A stretch of DNA of 22,909 nt from JBBRCE01 sp038205115 (GCA_038205115.1 JBBRCE010000070.1:1-22909), one strand, 5' to 3'; shown: positions 8,640-22,909, counted from the stretch's first letter. The notes: generated by a model not told the origin, from the letters alone. Made by a program: numbers and translations.

Positions 8640-9661
8640 GACGCGGCTCCCGCGCGGGCGCCGCGCTGGCGCGCGGTTTCCACCAATCGCAGCGCGAACT
8701 GCTCGTACGAAATGTCGGCCACGCGCAGCGCGCGGGCCAGCCCCGCGCCCGGCCCAGCGTCCGGGTTGCCGTTGACTTCCAGGATGAAGATTTCGCCTTC
8801 GGCCGTCACGCGCAAATCCACGCGGGCATAGTCGCGGCAGCCAGTGACGTTGAATGCCGCCAGCGCCACATGCCGAATGCGCTCGCCCAGCGCGGGTTCG
8901 ACATTCGCCGGGCATTGCGGCGCCGCGGCCAGATCGGCCGCGCTGCCTTCGTCCCACTTGCTTTCGTACGTCACCACCGGCCACGGCAAAGCATCGCCAA
9001 TCGCAAAGCAAATTTCGGCCAGCGGCAACACTTGCACGTCCGGCAGACCAACCACGCCCACGTTGAACTCGCGGCCGCCAATGTAGCGCTCCACCAGCAC
9101 GTCGCCAAAGCGCGCGCGAAGCTTATCCACCTGCAACACCAGGGCGCGCCAATCGCAAACCACGCTGTCCGTACTGATGCCTAGACTGGCATCTTCGGCC
9201 GCCGGTTTGACGAACCAGGGAAACTCGCCAACGATGCCGCGCAAATGCAGTTGGTTGAATTCATCGCACGGTTTGAGACGCGCAAAGGCGGCCGTCGGCA
9301 GATCGGCCCCGCGCAGCAACCACTTGGTGCGAACTTTGTCGCGGACCAGCGCCAAACACTCAGGCGTGCCGCCGGTGTAGGCCACGCCCAGCATTTCCAA
9401 CAGCGACGCCACGTACGGCTCGCCGCTCGGCTGGCCGGCGAAGCTTTCGCAAAAATTCACCACCACATCGGGCCGCCGCTGCTCGACGTGCTGCAGCAAG
9501 CCGTCGATCTGGCTTTCCAGCGCCAGCCGATCGACCACGTGTCCGCCGGCGCGGAGCGCGATTTCGAACGCCGCGACGGAATCCATCACGCCCGCCTCGC
9601 TGGCGTAGTCAGGATGATCGGTCGGCAGCGAAGGCCCGTTGTAGAGAATGGTAACCTGCAA
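8636..9661 (-). CDS. D-alanine-D-alanine ligase-like ATP-grasp enzyme
   Basis: A 341-residue ATP-grasp protein. An N-terminal Rossmann-like part (VTILYNGPSLPTDHP, DVVVNFCESFAG) precedes PYVASLLEMLGVAYTGG and DKVRTKWLL, the Ddl-type substrate and lid region. The ATP-grasp core has FVKPAAEDASLGIS (ATP-binding Lys), VERYIGGREFNVGVVG, and the metal-binding end DYARVDLRV...FILEVNGNPD. It ligates a carboxylate to an amine using ATP; the substrate is unknown. Many genomes carry Ddl-like paralogues distinct from the peptidoglycan enzyme, so I do not name it ddl. The start codon is TTG at 9661, with GGAG 8 bases upstream that overlaps the uvrA stop; uvrA ends at 9667. It overlaps the downstream TMEM175 gene by four bases. 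Confidence 0.88.
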   Translation of the reverse strand: MQVTILYNGPSLPTDHPDYASEAGVMDSVAAFEIALRAGGHVVDRLALESQIDGLLQHVEQRRPDVVVNFCESFAGQPSGEPYVASLLEMLGVAYTGGTPECLALVRDKVRTKWLLRGADLPTAAFARLKPCDEFNQLHLRGIVGEFPWFVKPAAEDASLGISTDSVVCDWRALVLQVDKLRARFGDVLVERYIGGREFNVGVVGLPDVQVLPLAEICFAIGDALPWPVVTYESKWDEGSAADLAAAPQCPANVEPALGERIRHVALAAFNVTGCRDYARVDLRVTAEGEIFILEVNGNPDAGPGAGLARALRVADISYEQFALRLVETARQRGARAGAAS

Positions 9662-9666
9662 CGCTG

Positions 9667-16857
<7,191 letters not shown>

Positions 16858-16901
16858 CGTCGGCCCAGTGGTTCAGCGGCTGGCCACAAATCGAATCTTT
16901 G

Positions 16902-16930
16902 ATTGTAGAGTTTCTGCCGCCGCCTTGGAA
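16902..16930 (-). promoter_or_regulatory. Candidate promoter of the uvrA operon
   Basis: On the minus strand TACAAT (16902-16907) fits a -10 box. A weak -35 candidate TTCCAA (16925-16930) lies 17 bases upstream. The -10 is about 45 bases from the uvrA ATG. The -35 match is poor and no LexA-like palindrome is visible, so this is tentative. Confidence 0.3.
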
Positions 16931-17137
16931 GGAGCGGAAATCCGTGCAACCGTGAAACCCCGATGGCGGCACTTCAGATCAAAGCGCGAAAATGCCACGC
17001 GGCGATTCAATCAAATCATTCAAGTGCCTGATGACGTGCATTGTGAGCAACGCTGATTGTCTGGGCTTTGCAACCCAATCGGAAATCCAACTGCCGAATC
17101 CGTTGCCCTCGCCAACTCTTCGCATACGCTCTTTGCC

Positions 17138-17180
17138 CCCCTCGCCCCGGTACTCAGGGGAGAGGGGCCGGGGTGAGGGG
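17138..17180. repeat. REP-like GC-rich inverted repeat
   Basis: Two 13-base arms, CCCCTCGCCCCGG (17138-17150) and CCGGGGTGAGGGG (17168-17180), pair along their full length with one G-T (G-U in RNA) pair around a 17-base loop. The right arm ends 8 bases before the ATG of the DUF559 gene and supplies its Shine-Dalgarno-like GAGGGG, so folding could hide that site. Similar CCCCTCACCCCGG palindromes occur as dispersed repeats in many genomes. Confidence 0.7.
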
Positions 17181-17188
17181 AAGTGGCG

Positions 17189-17551
17189 ATGATCCTCATG
17201 GACCGATTGGACCCAATTGAATTCTCCAAGTATTTGCGCCGGTCGGCGACGAGTTCCGAGGTATTGCTCTGGCAGTTGTTACGTAATCGGCAGCGGTGCC
17301 GGATGAAGTTTCGTCGCCAGCATCCGCTGGGAATCTACACCGCCGACTTTTATTGTATTGAAGCACGGATCGTAATCGAAATCGATGGATCCACTCACAA
17401 CACGGTCGAGGGACAGCAAAAAGACGCAGCCCGCGATCAATGGAGGCGATTGCAAGGAATAGAAGTTTTAAGATTTGGTGGTTGGCAAGTCGAATTCGAA
17501 ACACAACACGTTCTGCAACATATTGGCGAGATGTTGCAGGGCCGCGGCTGA
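17189..17551 (+). CDS. DUF559 family protein, predicted Vsr/restriction-like nuclease fold
   Basis: A 120-residue protein with the full DUF559 pattern: SSEVLLWQLLRNRQ, then KFRRQHPLGIYTADFYC, then ARIVIEIDGSTHN, and a C-terminal GIEVLRFGGWQVEF. The acidic and Lys residues (E in the first helix, D of ADFYC, E and D of EIDG) match the PD-(D/E)XK-like core expected for the fold, related to Vsr mismatch nucleases; cleavage by these proteins is mostly unproven. GTG 17183, ATG 17189 and ATG 17198 are possible starts; 17189 has GAGGGG 8 bases upstream. DUF559 genes are often solitary and patchily distributed, consistent with this position beside a REP-like repeat. It ends 124 bases before thiC. Confidence 0.85.
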   Translation: MILMDRLDPIEFSKYLRRSATSSEVLLWQLLRNRQRCRMKFRRQHPLGIYTADFYCIEARIVIEIDGSTHNTVEGQQKDAARDQWRRLQGIEVLRFGGWQVEFETQHVLQHIGEMLQGRG

Positions 17552-17589
17552 GTTTGATTTCCGGCCCAACGCGGCGGGCTCGCGTTACA

Positions 17590-17617
17590 TTGACATTTAC
17601 CCTCATCCCGCTAGGAT
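17590..17617 (+). promoter_or_regulatory. Probable sigma-70-type promoter of thiC
   Basis: A perfect TTGACA (17590-17595) is followed after 16 bases by TAGGAT (17612-17617), four of six matches to TATAAT. It lies between the DUF559 stop and thiC, giving a leader of about 50 bases. That leader has no TPP-riboswitch consensus (CTGAGA or CCTGATCTGG-type segments are absent). Confidence 0.5.
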
Positions 17618-17675
17618 GGCAGTGACGGTGTCGATCCGCCGCAGGTTCGTTTTTTCGCAAGCAGCAGAGCACCCC

Positions 17676-19007
17676 ATGCCCACGCAAATTGAACTGGCTC
17701 GCGCCGGCACGATCACGCCTCAGATGGAATATTGCGCCCAGCGCGAGGATCTTACTCCGGAACTCATCCGCGACGAAGTGGCACGCGGCCGCATGGTCAT
17801 TCCGGCCAACCGGGTGCATTTGCAAAAAACGCTTGAGCCCATGTGTATTGGCATCGCGGCCACCACCAAGATCAACGCCAACATCGGTAACTCGGCCGTC
17901 ACCAGCAACCTGGCCGGCGAACTGCAAAAATTGCACACCGCCGTGCATTTTGGTGCCGATACCGTGATGGACCTCTCCACCGGCAAAGATATCGACCGCA
18001 TTCGCCAGCAGATCATCGACGCCTCGCCGGTGCCCATCGGCACGGTGCCGCTGTATCAAATGCTGGAAAAGCTGGGCGGCAATATCGAAGACATGCGCCC
18101 CCAGCACTTCTTGGATATGGTCGAACATCAGGCCAGCCAAGGCGTCGATTACATGACCATCCACTGCGGAGTGCTGCTGGAGCATCTGCATCTGACCACG
18201 GGCCGGCTGACCGGCATCGTCAGTCGCGGCGGTTCGCTGATTGCCAAGTGGATGATGGTCCACCGCCAGCAAAACCCGTTGTTCACGCATTTCGAAGACC
18301 TCTGCGACATCATGCGCGAGTACGACGTCACTTGGAGTTTGGGCGATAGTCTCCGCCCCGGTTCCATTCACGACGCCAGCGACGAAGCCCAATTCGCCGA
18401 ACTCCGCGTGCTTGGCGATTTGACCAAACGCGCCTGGGAGAAAAACACCCAGGTCATGGTCGAAGGCCCAGGGCATATCCCCATGGATCAGATCGACATG
18501 AACATCAAGCGGCAGATCGAGTGGTGCCACGAGGCGCCGTTTTACGTGCTCGGTCCGCTGGTCACCGACATTGCTCCGGGCTACGACCACATCACCAGCG
18601 CCATTGGCGCGGCCTTAGCCGGTTGGAGCGGCGCTGCCATGCTCTGTTACGTCACGCCTAAAGAGCATCTCGGCTTGCCGGAGATCGACGACGTCAAGCA
18701 AGGCGTTATCGCCTACAAGATTGCCGCGCACGCGGCCGATCTGGCGCGGCATCGCAAAGGCGCCCGCAAGCGCGACGACGCTTTGAGCAAAGCCCGTTTC
18801 GATTTCGATTGGAACGAGCAGTTTCGTCTATCGCTCGATCCGGAAACGGCCCGTCGGATGCATGACGAGACGTTGCCGCAAGACACGTTCAAGAGCGCGC
18901 ACTTCTGCAGCATGTGCGGCCCCAAATACTGCTCGATGAAGATCACCGAAGAAATCCGCGAGCTCGCCAAGTCCGGCCCGCTGCTACCCGTGGTGGAAAC
19001 GAAGTAG
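17676..19007 (+). CDS. thiC: Phosphomethylpyrimidine synthase (HMP-P synthase)
   Basis: A 443-residue radical SAM enzyme that converts aminoimidazole ribotide to HMP-phosphate in thiamine biosynthesis. The C-terminal iron-sulfur motif Cx2Cx4C is at C411, C414 and C419 (CSMCGPKYC). Family blocks are clear: CIGIAATTKINANIGNS, ADTVMDLSTG, DYMTIHCGV, RGGSLIAKWMM, WSLGDSLRPGSIHDA, VMVEGPGHIPMDQI and LGPLVTDIAPGYDHI. It is the short form without the roughly 190-residue N-terminal domain of the E. coli enzyme. The frame is open upstream to 17475, but that part overlaps the DUF559 gene and has no ThiC similarity, so ATG 17676 (MPTQIELARAGTITPQMEYC) is chosen. No other thi gene is nearby. Confidence 0.97.
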   Translation: MPTQIELARAGTITPQMEYCAQREDLTPELIRDEVARGRMVIPANRVHLQKTLEPMCIGIAATTKINANIGNSAVTSNLAGELQKLHTAVHFGADTVMDLSTGKDIDRIRQQIIDASPVPIGTVPLYQMLEKLGGNIEDMRPQHFLDMVEHQASQGVDYMTIHCGVLLEHLHLTTGRLTGIVSRGGSLIAKWMMVHRQQNPLFTHFEDLCDIMREYDVTWSLGDSLRPGSIHDASDEAQFAELRVLGDLTKRAWEKNTQVMVEGPGHIPMDQIDMNIKRQIEWCHEAPFYVLGPLVTDIAPGYDHITSAIGAALAGWSGAAMLCYVTPKEHLGLPEIDDVKQGVIAYKIAAHAADLARHRKGARKRDDALSKARFDFDWNEQFRLSLDPETARRMHDETLPQDTFKSAHFCSMCGPKYCSMKITEEIRELAKSGPLLPVVETK

Positions 19008-19138
19008 GGAGCCGGGGTGACGCTAATTGCAATCGACTTGTTATTGATCGCAAACAAAGTCATTTAGCATATCGGTCGGCAATCGCCCGCCGTGAGTGAC
19101 GCATCCGTCGAAACCTTGAGTTATTTGAGCCAGCATAA

Positions 19139-19459
19139 ACAGCAGACGCGTGCGAACGCATGTTCGCACATGTCTGCAATTCTGGCGGCGCGCGGCGGAC
19201 CTGGCTGAAAAGCCTGGAGAATGTCACAAAACGCGACCCGATTGCGGCCGCCGCGCACAATTTGGGCCGCATCCTGTTCAAGCTACTGGGCATCGGCAAG
19301 CCGCGAGCGCTACAATACGTTCTGTTCGCCGCAGCCCTTCTCGCCAACCTCGCCCACCTTGCCATACGTCGTCACCGCGCCGCATTTCTGCAACACACAT
19401 TTCGGACAACGCGAAAAACCTCGCCCACATCCACCGCCACCGACTATTCCACCGCCTAG
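19139..19459 (+). pseudogene. IS1182-like transposase remnant (C-terminal end only)
   Basis: A plus-strand frame of about 106 codons ending at TAG 19457-19459 reads CERMFAHVCNSGGARRTWLK, then LENVTKRDPIAAAAHNLGRI, then LFKLLGIGKPRALQ, and ends with DYSTA. This follows the C-terminal pattern of IS1182-type DDE transposases (ERxFAHxCxTGG-xRR, GxENxxKRxxIxAAxxNLGLLMRxLxGxGTPR-xLQ, ending FSTGC). A stop lies just upstream at 19136 and no catalytic DDE region is present, so it is a dead fragment. In another frame AACAGCAGACGCGTGCGAAC could encode the NRRRVR-like stretch that normally precedes it, suggesting a frameshift. Bases 19008-19138 hold nothing else I can identify. Confidence 0.65.
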
Positions 19460-19470
19460 AAAATGCGCTT

Positions 19471-19572
19471 AGGAACGACCGAAAAATAACTTCCGTTTTT
19501 CGTTCGGGTCGACGCGCGCTATCACGAGCAGCGGGCGTCTCACTCAGAGGAAGTTATTTTTCGGTCGTTCCT
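19471..19572. mobile_element. 102-base element with perfect 24-base inverted repeats
   Basis: The arm AGGAACGACCGAAAAATAAC + TTCC (19471-19494) is matched exactly by its reverse complement at 19549-19572, with a 54-base spacer. The arm pair is flanked by TTA on both sides (19469-19471 and 19572-19574) if the outermost base pair is counted as flank, like a 3-base target duplication. The left arm starts 11 bases after the stop of the transposase remnant. It is either a MITE-like element or two insertion-sequence ends facing each other outward. The right arm lies 64 bases from the 3' end of the CHAT gene. Confidence 0.6.
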
Positions 19573-19636
19573 TACTTCGACGGGCCGCTAACCTGCCGCG
19601 GTCAATCAAACCGACGCGCGCAAGTCTTCGGCTGGC

Positions 19637-22555
19637 TTAGAGCCCCGTGAGTGTAAATGCTGCCCAAAACAACGGATGGGCGGCGCCGTATTTTTCACGA
19701 CGCGCTTTGATGGTTTTAAGTTGTGCATTGCGCAGCGCGTCAGACTTGCTTTGTCCGGCAGCCAGATTGGCGAAGAAGTCGCTCATCAATTGCGCCGTTG
19801 CCTGATCAGGAATCTGCCAGAGTGTGGCGACCACGGATTGCGCGCCGGCGAGCTGAAAGGCTTGACGCAGGCCGGACACGCCTTCGCCGTTATAGGTGTT
19901 CACTTTGCCCAAGCCGGTCTCGCAAGCCGAAAGCACAACCAGTTCCGTGTTGCGCAAATCGGTGCCGACGATTTCCATGCCTGTGAGCACGCCGTCGTCC
20001 AAATCGGAGTTGGCGGGAATCTTGTCTCGGTTATTGCAGCCGGCCAGCAACAGCCCGCAACGCAATAATGGGTTTTCGTTGGCTGGGCCTGATTTTTCGC
20101 CGTCCCGTGCCTGATCGGGCATGAAGTAACCATGCGTCGAAAGCACGAGCACGCGCGGCGCGCGCAGATGCTTGAACACGCCTTCCAGCGCCGTTTGATC
20201 GGCGTAGAGCTTAACGTCCGCCCGACAAAGCTTTTGCAAGTTGGGCGTGATGGCTTCGGCTTCGGACGCGGTACCGGGCAATCGCGGCACCCTGCCGATT
20301 GCGCCCGACAACTGGCCGCGCATCGCCAACATGCTGGCGTCCGGCCGGCGGGCGAGCGGGGTCAGCTTGGCATTGCCGAACACGCTGGCCAGTGCGAATG
20401 GCATTTCCTGAACGGCCAGATCGTAATTGGGATTGGCGAAAATCCTGGGCGGGTTTGTTGAAGCCTGACGATGCTCGCGGGCCAAATCGCGGGCCGACGT
20501 CAGGTAATGGATGTTCCACTTTTCGATCGCATATTTCTCTTCGTCCCCTGGTTCCGGCAACGCACCCCAGGGAGCAAGCCACAGACTGGCGTCGGGGCTG
20601 AGCAGGATTTCCTGCTTGTCTTTTAGCTGCTGCATCAGAGGTTCCAGCACGCGTTTGCCAATTGCGGCCAATGCTTCGCGTATTTGCTTTTCGGCTTCCG
20701 CTTCACCGAGCTTCGAAATTGGATTAATTGTCTTGTCCGTGCTTTGCAGCGGACGGAACGCTTCTTGATAGACTGCGATCGCCGCGTCAATTTCCTGCGC
20801 GTCGCCCAGGTCGACCGCGCGCGGATCACCTTGCCCTGTGGCCGGAGTGAGCCAGGCAACGTAATGCGATGGATGCCATTGGTCTTCCCGTTGCTGACGT
20901 TTGAATTTCACCGGCATGAAGCGGTACAGATCGACGAGTATCGCGTCGTGCGGAATGTTACCGCGAATGTCGTCCGATTCGACCCAGGCGTCGGCGGCGG
21001 TGGTATCGCCCGTTTGTCGAAGTTGCTTGGCAAGAACTTGCTCTTGCTCGCTCAGGTGTTGGATTTCGTCACGAACAGCCTGCTCTTGTCCGTCAGGCAG
21101 CGCGCCGTTGGTCAGCTTGCCCAGGCGAGCGCGGATGTCGCTCAATTGCGCGATAATGATTCGCAACTTGGGATCTTTTGCATCGCGGATCAAAGCAGTC
21201 CGTTGAGCCACCGTTTGTTGTGCAACCGCTTTACTGTTGGCCAGCCAATTGGCGGAGCGGCCCGCGATTGCGGCGTCCGAGCCGTTCTCCCAGCCCAACG
21301 TCAACGCGACGTAAATGGGCATGCGATCTTTGTTGAACAGAAATCTCAACTGCTCGTTTTCATCAAGCAAGGGCAAGACCTGAGCAATGTATTTGCGAGT
21401 AATCCGGCGTTCGCGGTCGATTTCACTTGCCGCAATTTCGGTTTGGTTGAGGGCCGCGTGCAATACGGCGAGATTACGAACGGTCGAACTCACATCTTCG
21501 CTCAACGGCCCGCGCTTGGCTTCATAGATTCTCAGACTTTCGCGAAACAGCGGCTCGGCCTTCGCATAATTGCCCTGGGTTTTATACAACACGGCCAGGT
21601 TATTGAGCGTATCCGCGACGCTCGGATGGTCCGGGCCAAACTTCTTCTGATAGATTTCCAGAGCGCGTTTCAAAGTCGATTCTGCCAGTTCGTACTTGCC
21701 TTCATACGAGTAGGTGCCTCCTAAGCTGATCAGGATCACGGCGACTTCGGGATTCTCCGGCCCAAACTTGGCTTCGCGAATTTTCAGGCAATCAAGATAG
21801 GAGTGTTCTGCATCGCTGTATTTTTGTAGGTCCACATACAGTACGCCCAGGTCTTGCAGGCTGTCTGCTACGTCCGGATGATCAGGTCCAAGCGAAGCTC
21901 GGCGGATTTCCAGGCTGCGTTTGAAGATTGGCTCCGCCCGCTCGTACTGACCCATTGCCGAATAAAGATTGCCCAGGTTGGACATCGTTGTCGCGACGTT
22001 CGGATGGTCGGCGCCCAGCTTGTCTGTGCGGATGTTCAGGCTGCGAAGCAGCAGCGGCTCGGCCTCGGAGTACCGGCCAACCTTGCGCATCAGGGAACCG
22101 AGGTTGTTGCAGGTGGTGGCGATTTTAAGATCGTCGGACGCGAGCTTGGCTTCTTGAATCGCCAAGCATCGCTTGTAGTAGCGTTCCGACTCGCCATATT
22201 GGCCCATTGTCATGTAAAAGACGGCCAGATTGTTAACTTCTTCGGCTACTTCCGCGCACTCGGGACCATACTTTTTCTCATAGAACTTCAGGCTCCGTTG
22301 ATAGAGCGGTTCCACCTTGGTGTATTGCCCCATGGCCTTATATTGAATGGCCAGGTTATTCATCAATGCGCCGTTGAAGTCGTGCGATTCGCCAAACACG
22401 CGCGGAGCAAGCACTAGCGCGCGTTCCATTTGCCCGGCGGCGGTAGCATAGTCTGCCTGCTTCATGGCCGCATCCGCTTTATTCACCGCGTCAAAATAAT
22501 CCGACCGATCATCGGCCCTGGCTGGTTGCGACAAGCCCAGCCCAATGAATAGCAC
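19637..22555 (-). CDS. TPR-CHAT protein (caspase-like peptidase domain with tetratricopeptide repeats)
   Basis: This 972-residue protein, counted from GTG 22555, carries about eight 42-residue kinesin-light-chain-type TPRs at residues 40-380, with the pattern GxYxxAEPLxxRSLxIxxxxxGPDHPDVAxxxNNLAxLY. A helical linker follows (390-590), then a CHAT domain (about 600-972). The caspase-like dyad is visible: His808 in VLSTHGYF and Cys878 in VLSACETGLG; other CHAT blocks are LWLAPWGALPEP, GLRQAFQLAGAQSVVATLWQ and HPLFWAAFTLTG. CHAT proteins cleave specific protein partners; the TPRs would bind them. The GTG start leaves a signal peptide lacking its basic end (LFIGLGLSQPARA). Reading from ATG 22585 supplies it, but TGA interrupts at 22568-22570. 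It is followed downstream by the inverted-repeat element. Confidence 0.9.
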   Translation of the reverse strand: MLFIGLGLSQPARADDRSDYFDAVNKADAAMKQADYATAAGQMERALVLAPRVFGESHDFNGALMNNLAIQYKAMGQYTKVEPLYQRSLKFYEKKYGPECAEVAEEVNNLAVFYMTMGQYGESERYYKRCLAIQEAKLASDDLKIATTCNNLGSLMRKVGRYSEAEPLLLRSLNIRTDKLGADHPNVATTMSNLGNLYSAMGQYERAEPIFKRSLEIRRASLGPDHPDVADSLQDLGVLYVDLQKYSDAEHSYLDCLKIREAKFGPENPEVAVILISLGGTYSYEGKYELAESTLKRALEIYQKKFGPDHPSVADTLNNLAVLYKTQGNYAKAEPLFRESLRIYEAKRGPLSEDVSSTVRNLAVLHAALNQTEIAASEIDRERRITRKYIAQVLPLLDENEQLRFLFNKDRMPIYVALTLGWENGSDAAIAGRSANWLANSKAVAQQTVAQRTALIRDAKDPKLRIIIAQLSDIRARLGKLTNGALPDGQEQAVRDEIQHLSEQEQVLAKQLRQTGDTTAADAWVESDDIRGNIPHDAILVDLYRFMPVKFKRQQREDQWHPSHYVAWLTPATGQGDPRAVDLGDAQEIDAAIAVYQEAFRPLQSTDKTINPISKLGEAEAEKQIREALAAIGKRVLEPLMQQLKDKQEILLSPDASLWLAPWGALPEPGDEEKYAIEKWNIHYLTSARDLAREHRQASTNPPRIFANPNYDLAVQEMPFALASVFGNAKLTPLARRPDASMLAMRGQLSGAIGRVPRLPGTASEAEAITPNLQKLCRADVKLYADQTALEGVFKHLRAPRVLVLSTHGYFMPDQARDGEKSGPANENPLLRCGLLLAGCNNRDKIPANSDLDDGVLTGMEIVGTDLRNTELVVLSACETGLGKVNTYNGEGVSGLRQAFQLAGAQSVVATLWQIPDQATAQLMSDFFANLAAGQSKSDALRNAQLKTIKARREKYGAAHPLFWAAFTLTGL

Positions 22556-22585
22556 TAGCTTGATCGTTCAAATTCGGTAGTTCAT
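22556..22585 (-). other. Probable original start of the CHAT gene, interrupted by TGA
   Basis: In frame with the CHAT protein, ATG at 22585 reads MNYRI, then TGA (22570-22568), then TIKLV, running directly into LFIGLGLSQPARADD. Joined, these form a textbook Sec signal peptide: Arg and Lys in the n-region, hydrophobic core, ARA cleavage site. AGGTG lies 5 bases upstream of this ATG. The simplest reading is a nonsense mutation or sequencing error. Confidence 0.55.
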
Positions 22586-22670
22586 CCGAGCACCTAAAAG
22601 TTGAACGCCAAATCAATGCTGAAACCAATGGTTAGCTTCATCTGCGATCTTGCCGAACGCAAGCCGCAAA

Positions 22671-22689
22671 GTGAACGGTAACCGTTCAC
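22671..22689. repeat. Palindrome, possible left end of the IS66-type element or operator
   Basis: GTGAACGGT (22671-22679) and ACCGTTCAC (22681-22689) form perfect 9-base arms around a single A. It lies 54 bases before the IS66-type ORF and 85 bases upstream of the CHAT gene's probable original ATG, so it could be an insertion-sequence end, an operator, or a hairpin. Confidence 0.55.
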
Positions 22690-22742
22690 GAATATAAGAG
22701 TTGGTCTTCTTGGAAATGGGGTGGTGCGGTTAAGTTGTAGTC

Positions 22743-22909
22743 ATGACCAACATGCCTGCCAAGGATGCCTGCCCGAATTGTGATGCGTTGCGACGCGAAC
22801 TCGCGGCGCTGCGCAGCGAAGTGGCTGCGTTGCAAGCCCAGGTCCAGAAGCTGATGGCGCAATTGGCGGCGGCGCAGAAGAACTCCGCCAACTCGTCCAA
22901 GCCGCCTTC
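22743..22909 (+). CDS. IS66-family transposase, N-terminal part (cut by window edge)
   Basis: From ATG 22743 the frame is open to the right edge (55 codons). It begins MTNMPAKDACPNCDALRREL, continues as a leucine-zipper-like coiled coil (ALRSEVAALQAQVQKLMAQL), and reaches KNSANSSKPP, the NSSxPPS motif that follows the N-terminal zipper in IS66 transposases (TnpC). The DDE catalytic domain is beyond the window, so it is not known whether the gene is intact. A nearby ATG at 22752 is an alternative start; neither has a strong Shine-Dalgarno site. Confidence 0.85.
   Translation, partial: MTNMPAKDACPNCDALRRELAALRSEVAALQAQVQKLMAQLAAAQKNSANSSKPP

Larger units (their letters stand above)
16858..17188. 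other. Intergenic region between uvrA and the DUF559 gene
   Basis: This stretch of 331 bases separates divergent genes. It holds the tentative uvrA promoter near its left end and the REP-like hairpin at 17138-17180. Between about 16940 and 17130 I see no gene or clear signal; short open frames there have no recognisable protein. Confidence 0.7.

Noticed and set aside
8640..9011. Long N-terminal extension of the TMEM175 frame
   Set aside because: It overlaps the ATP-grasp gene in another frame, and the channel signature starts right after the ATG at 8639.
17475..17675. 67-residue N-terminal extension of ThiC
   Set aside because: It overlaps the DUF559 gene, lies mostly upstream of the probable promoter, and has no ThiC similarity.
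17196..18590. 464-codon minus-strand frame over thiC
   Set aside because: Antisense to strongly conserved ThiC sequence and not similar to any family I know.
20684..21724. 346-codon plus-strand frame over the CHAT gene
   Set aside because: Antisense shadow of the TPR and linker region without any recognisable domain.
22568..22570. TGA as a selenocysteine codon in the CHAT leader
   Set aside because: It lies in a signal peptide, where selenocysteine would have no role, and no SECIS-like hairpin follows it.

Overview
The window looks like a moderately GC-rich chromosome from a planctomycete (PVC superphylum). The reasons are a double-length UvrA, a long alpha-2-macroglobulin-like exported protein, a short ThiC without the N-terminal extension of the enterobacterial enzyme, a TPR-CHAT protein, few strong Shine-Dalgarno sites and IS66-type DNA. 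The taxonomic call is inference from gene content; no rRNA is present.

Layout. Bases 1-4006 (minus) hold the N-terminal 1335 codons of an exported alpha-2-macroglobulin-family protein that runs off the left edge. Bases 4144-7802 (minus) hold the translation genes rpmE, prfA and prmC, in that order of transcription. The usual prfA-prmC adjacency is broken by an oppositely oriented SUKH/SMI1-KNR4-like gene (5295-6242) carrying an in-frame stop. Bases 8067-16857 (minus) look like one operon: a 2396-residue tandem UvrA, a D-Ala-D-Ala-ligase-like ATP-grasp enzyme starting at TTG 5 bases later, and a TMEM175-type channel overlapping it by ATGA. On the plus strand follow a REP-like hairpin, a DUF559 nuclease-fold gene and thiC with a good sigma-70-like promoter. 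Bases 19139-19572 are mobile-element debris: the C-terminal end of an IS1182-like transposase and a 102-base element bounded by perfect 24-base inverted repeats. Bases 19637-22555 (minus) encode a TPR-CHAT protein whose probable signal peptide is interrupted by TGA. The right edge enters an IS66-type transposase.

How the genes relate. PrmC methylates the GGQ glutamine of release factors such as PrfA, and L31 (rpmE) is a ribosomal protein often found beside them. UvrA is the damage sensor of nucleotide excision repair; here two complete UvrA units are fused and followed by a C-terminal extension that is itself an internally duplicated domain I do not recognise. This fused UvrA and its tightly coupled ATP-grasp and channel partners are the most interesting functional unit. 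The three accessory spots (SUKH gene, IS debris, IS66 edge) show gene insertion and decay between housekeeping genes.
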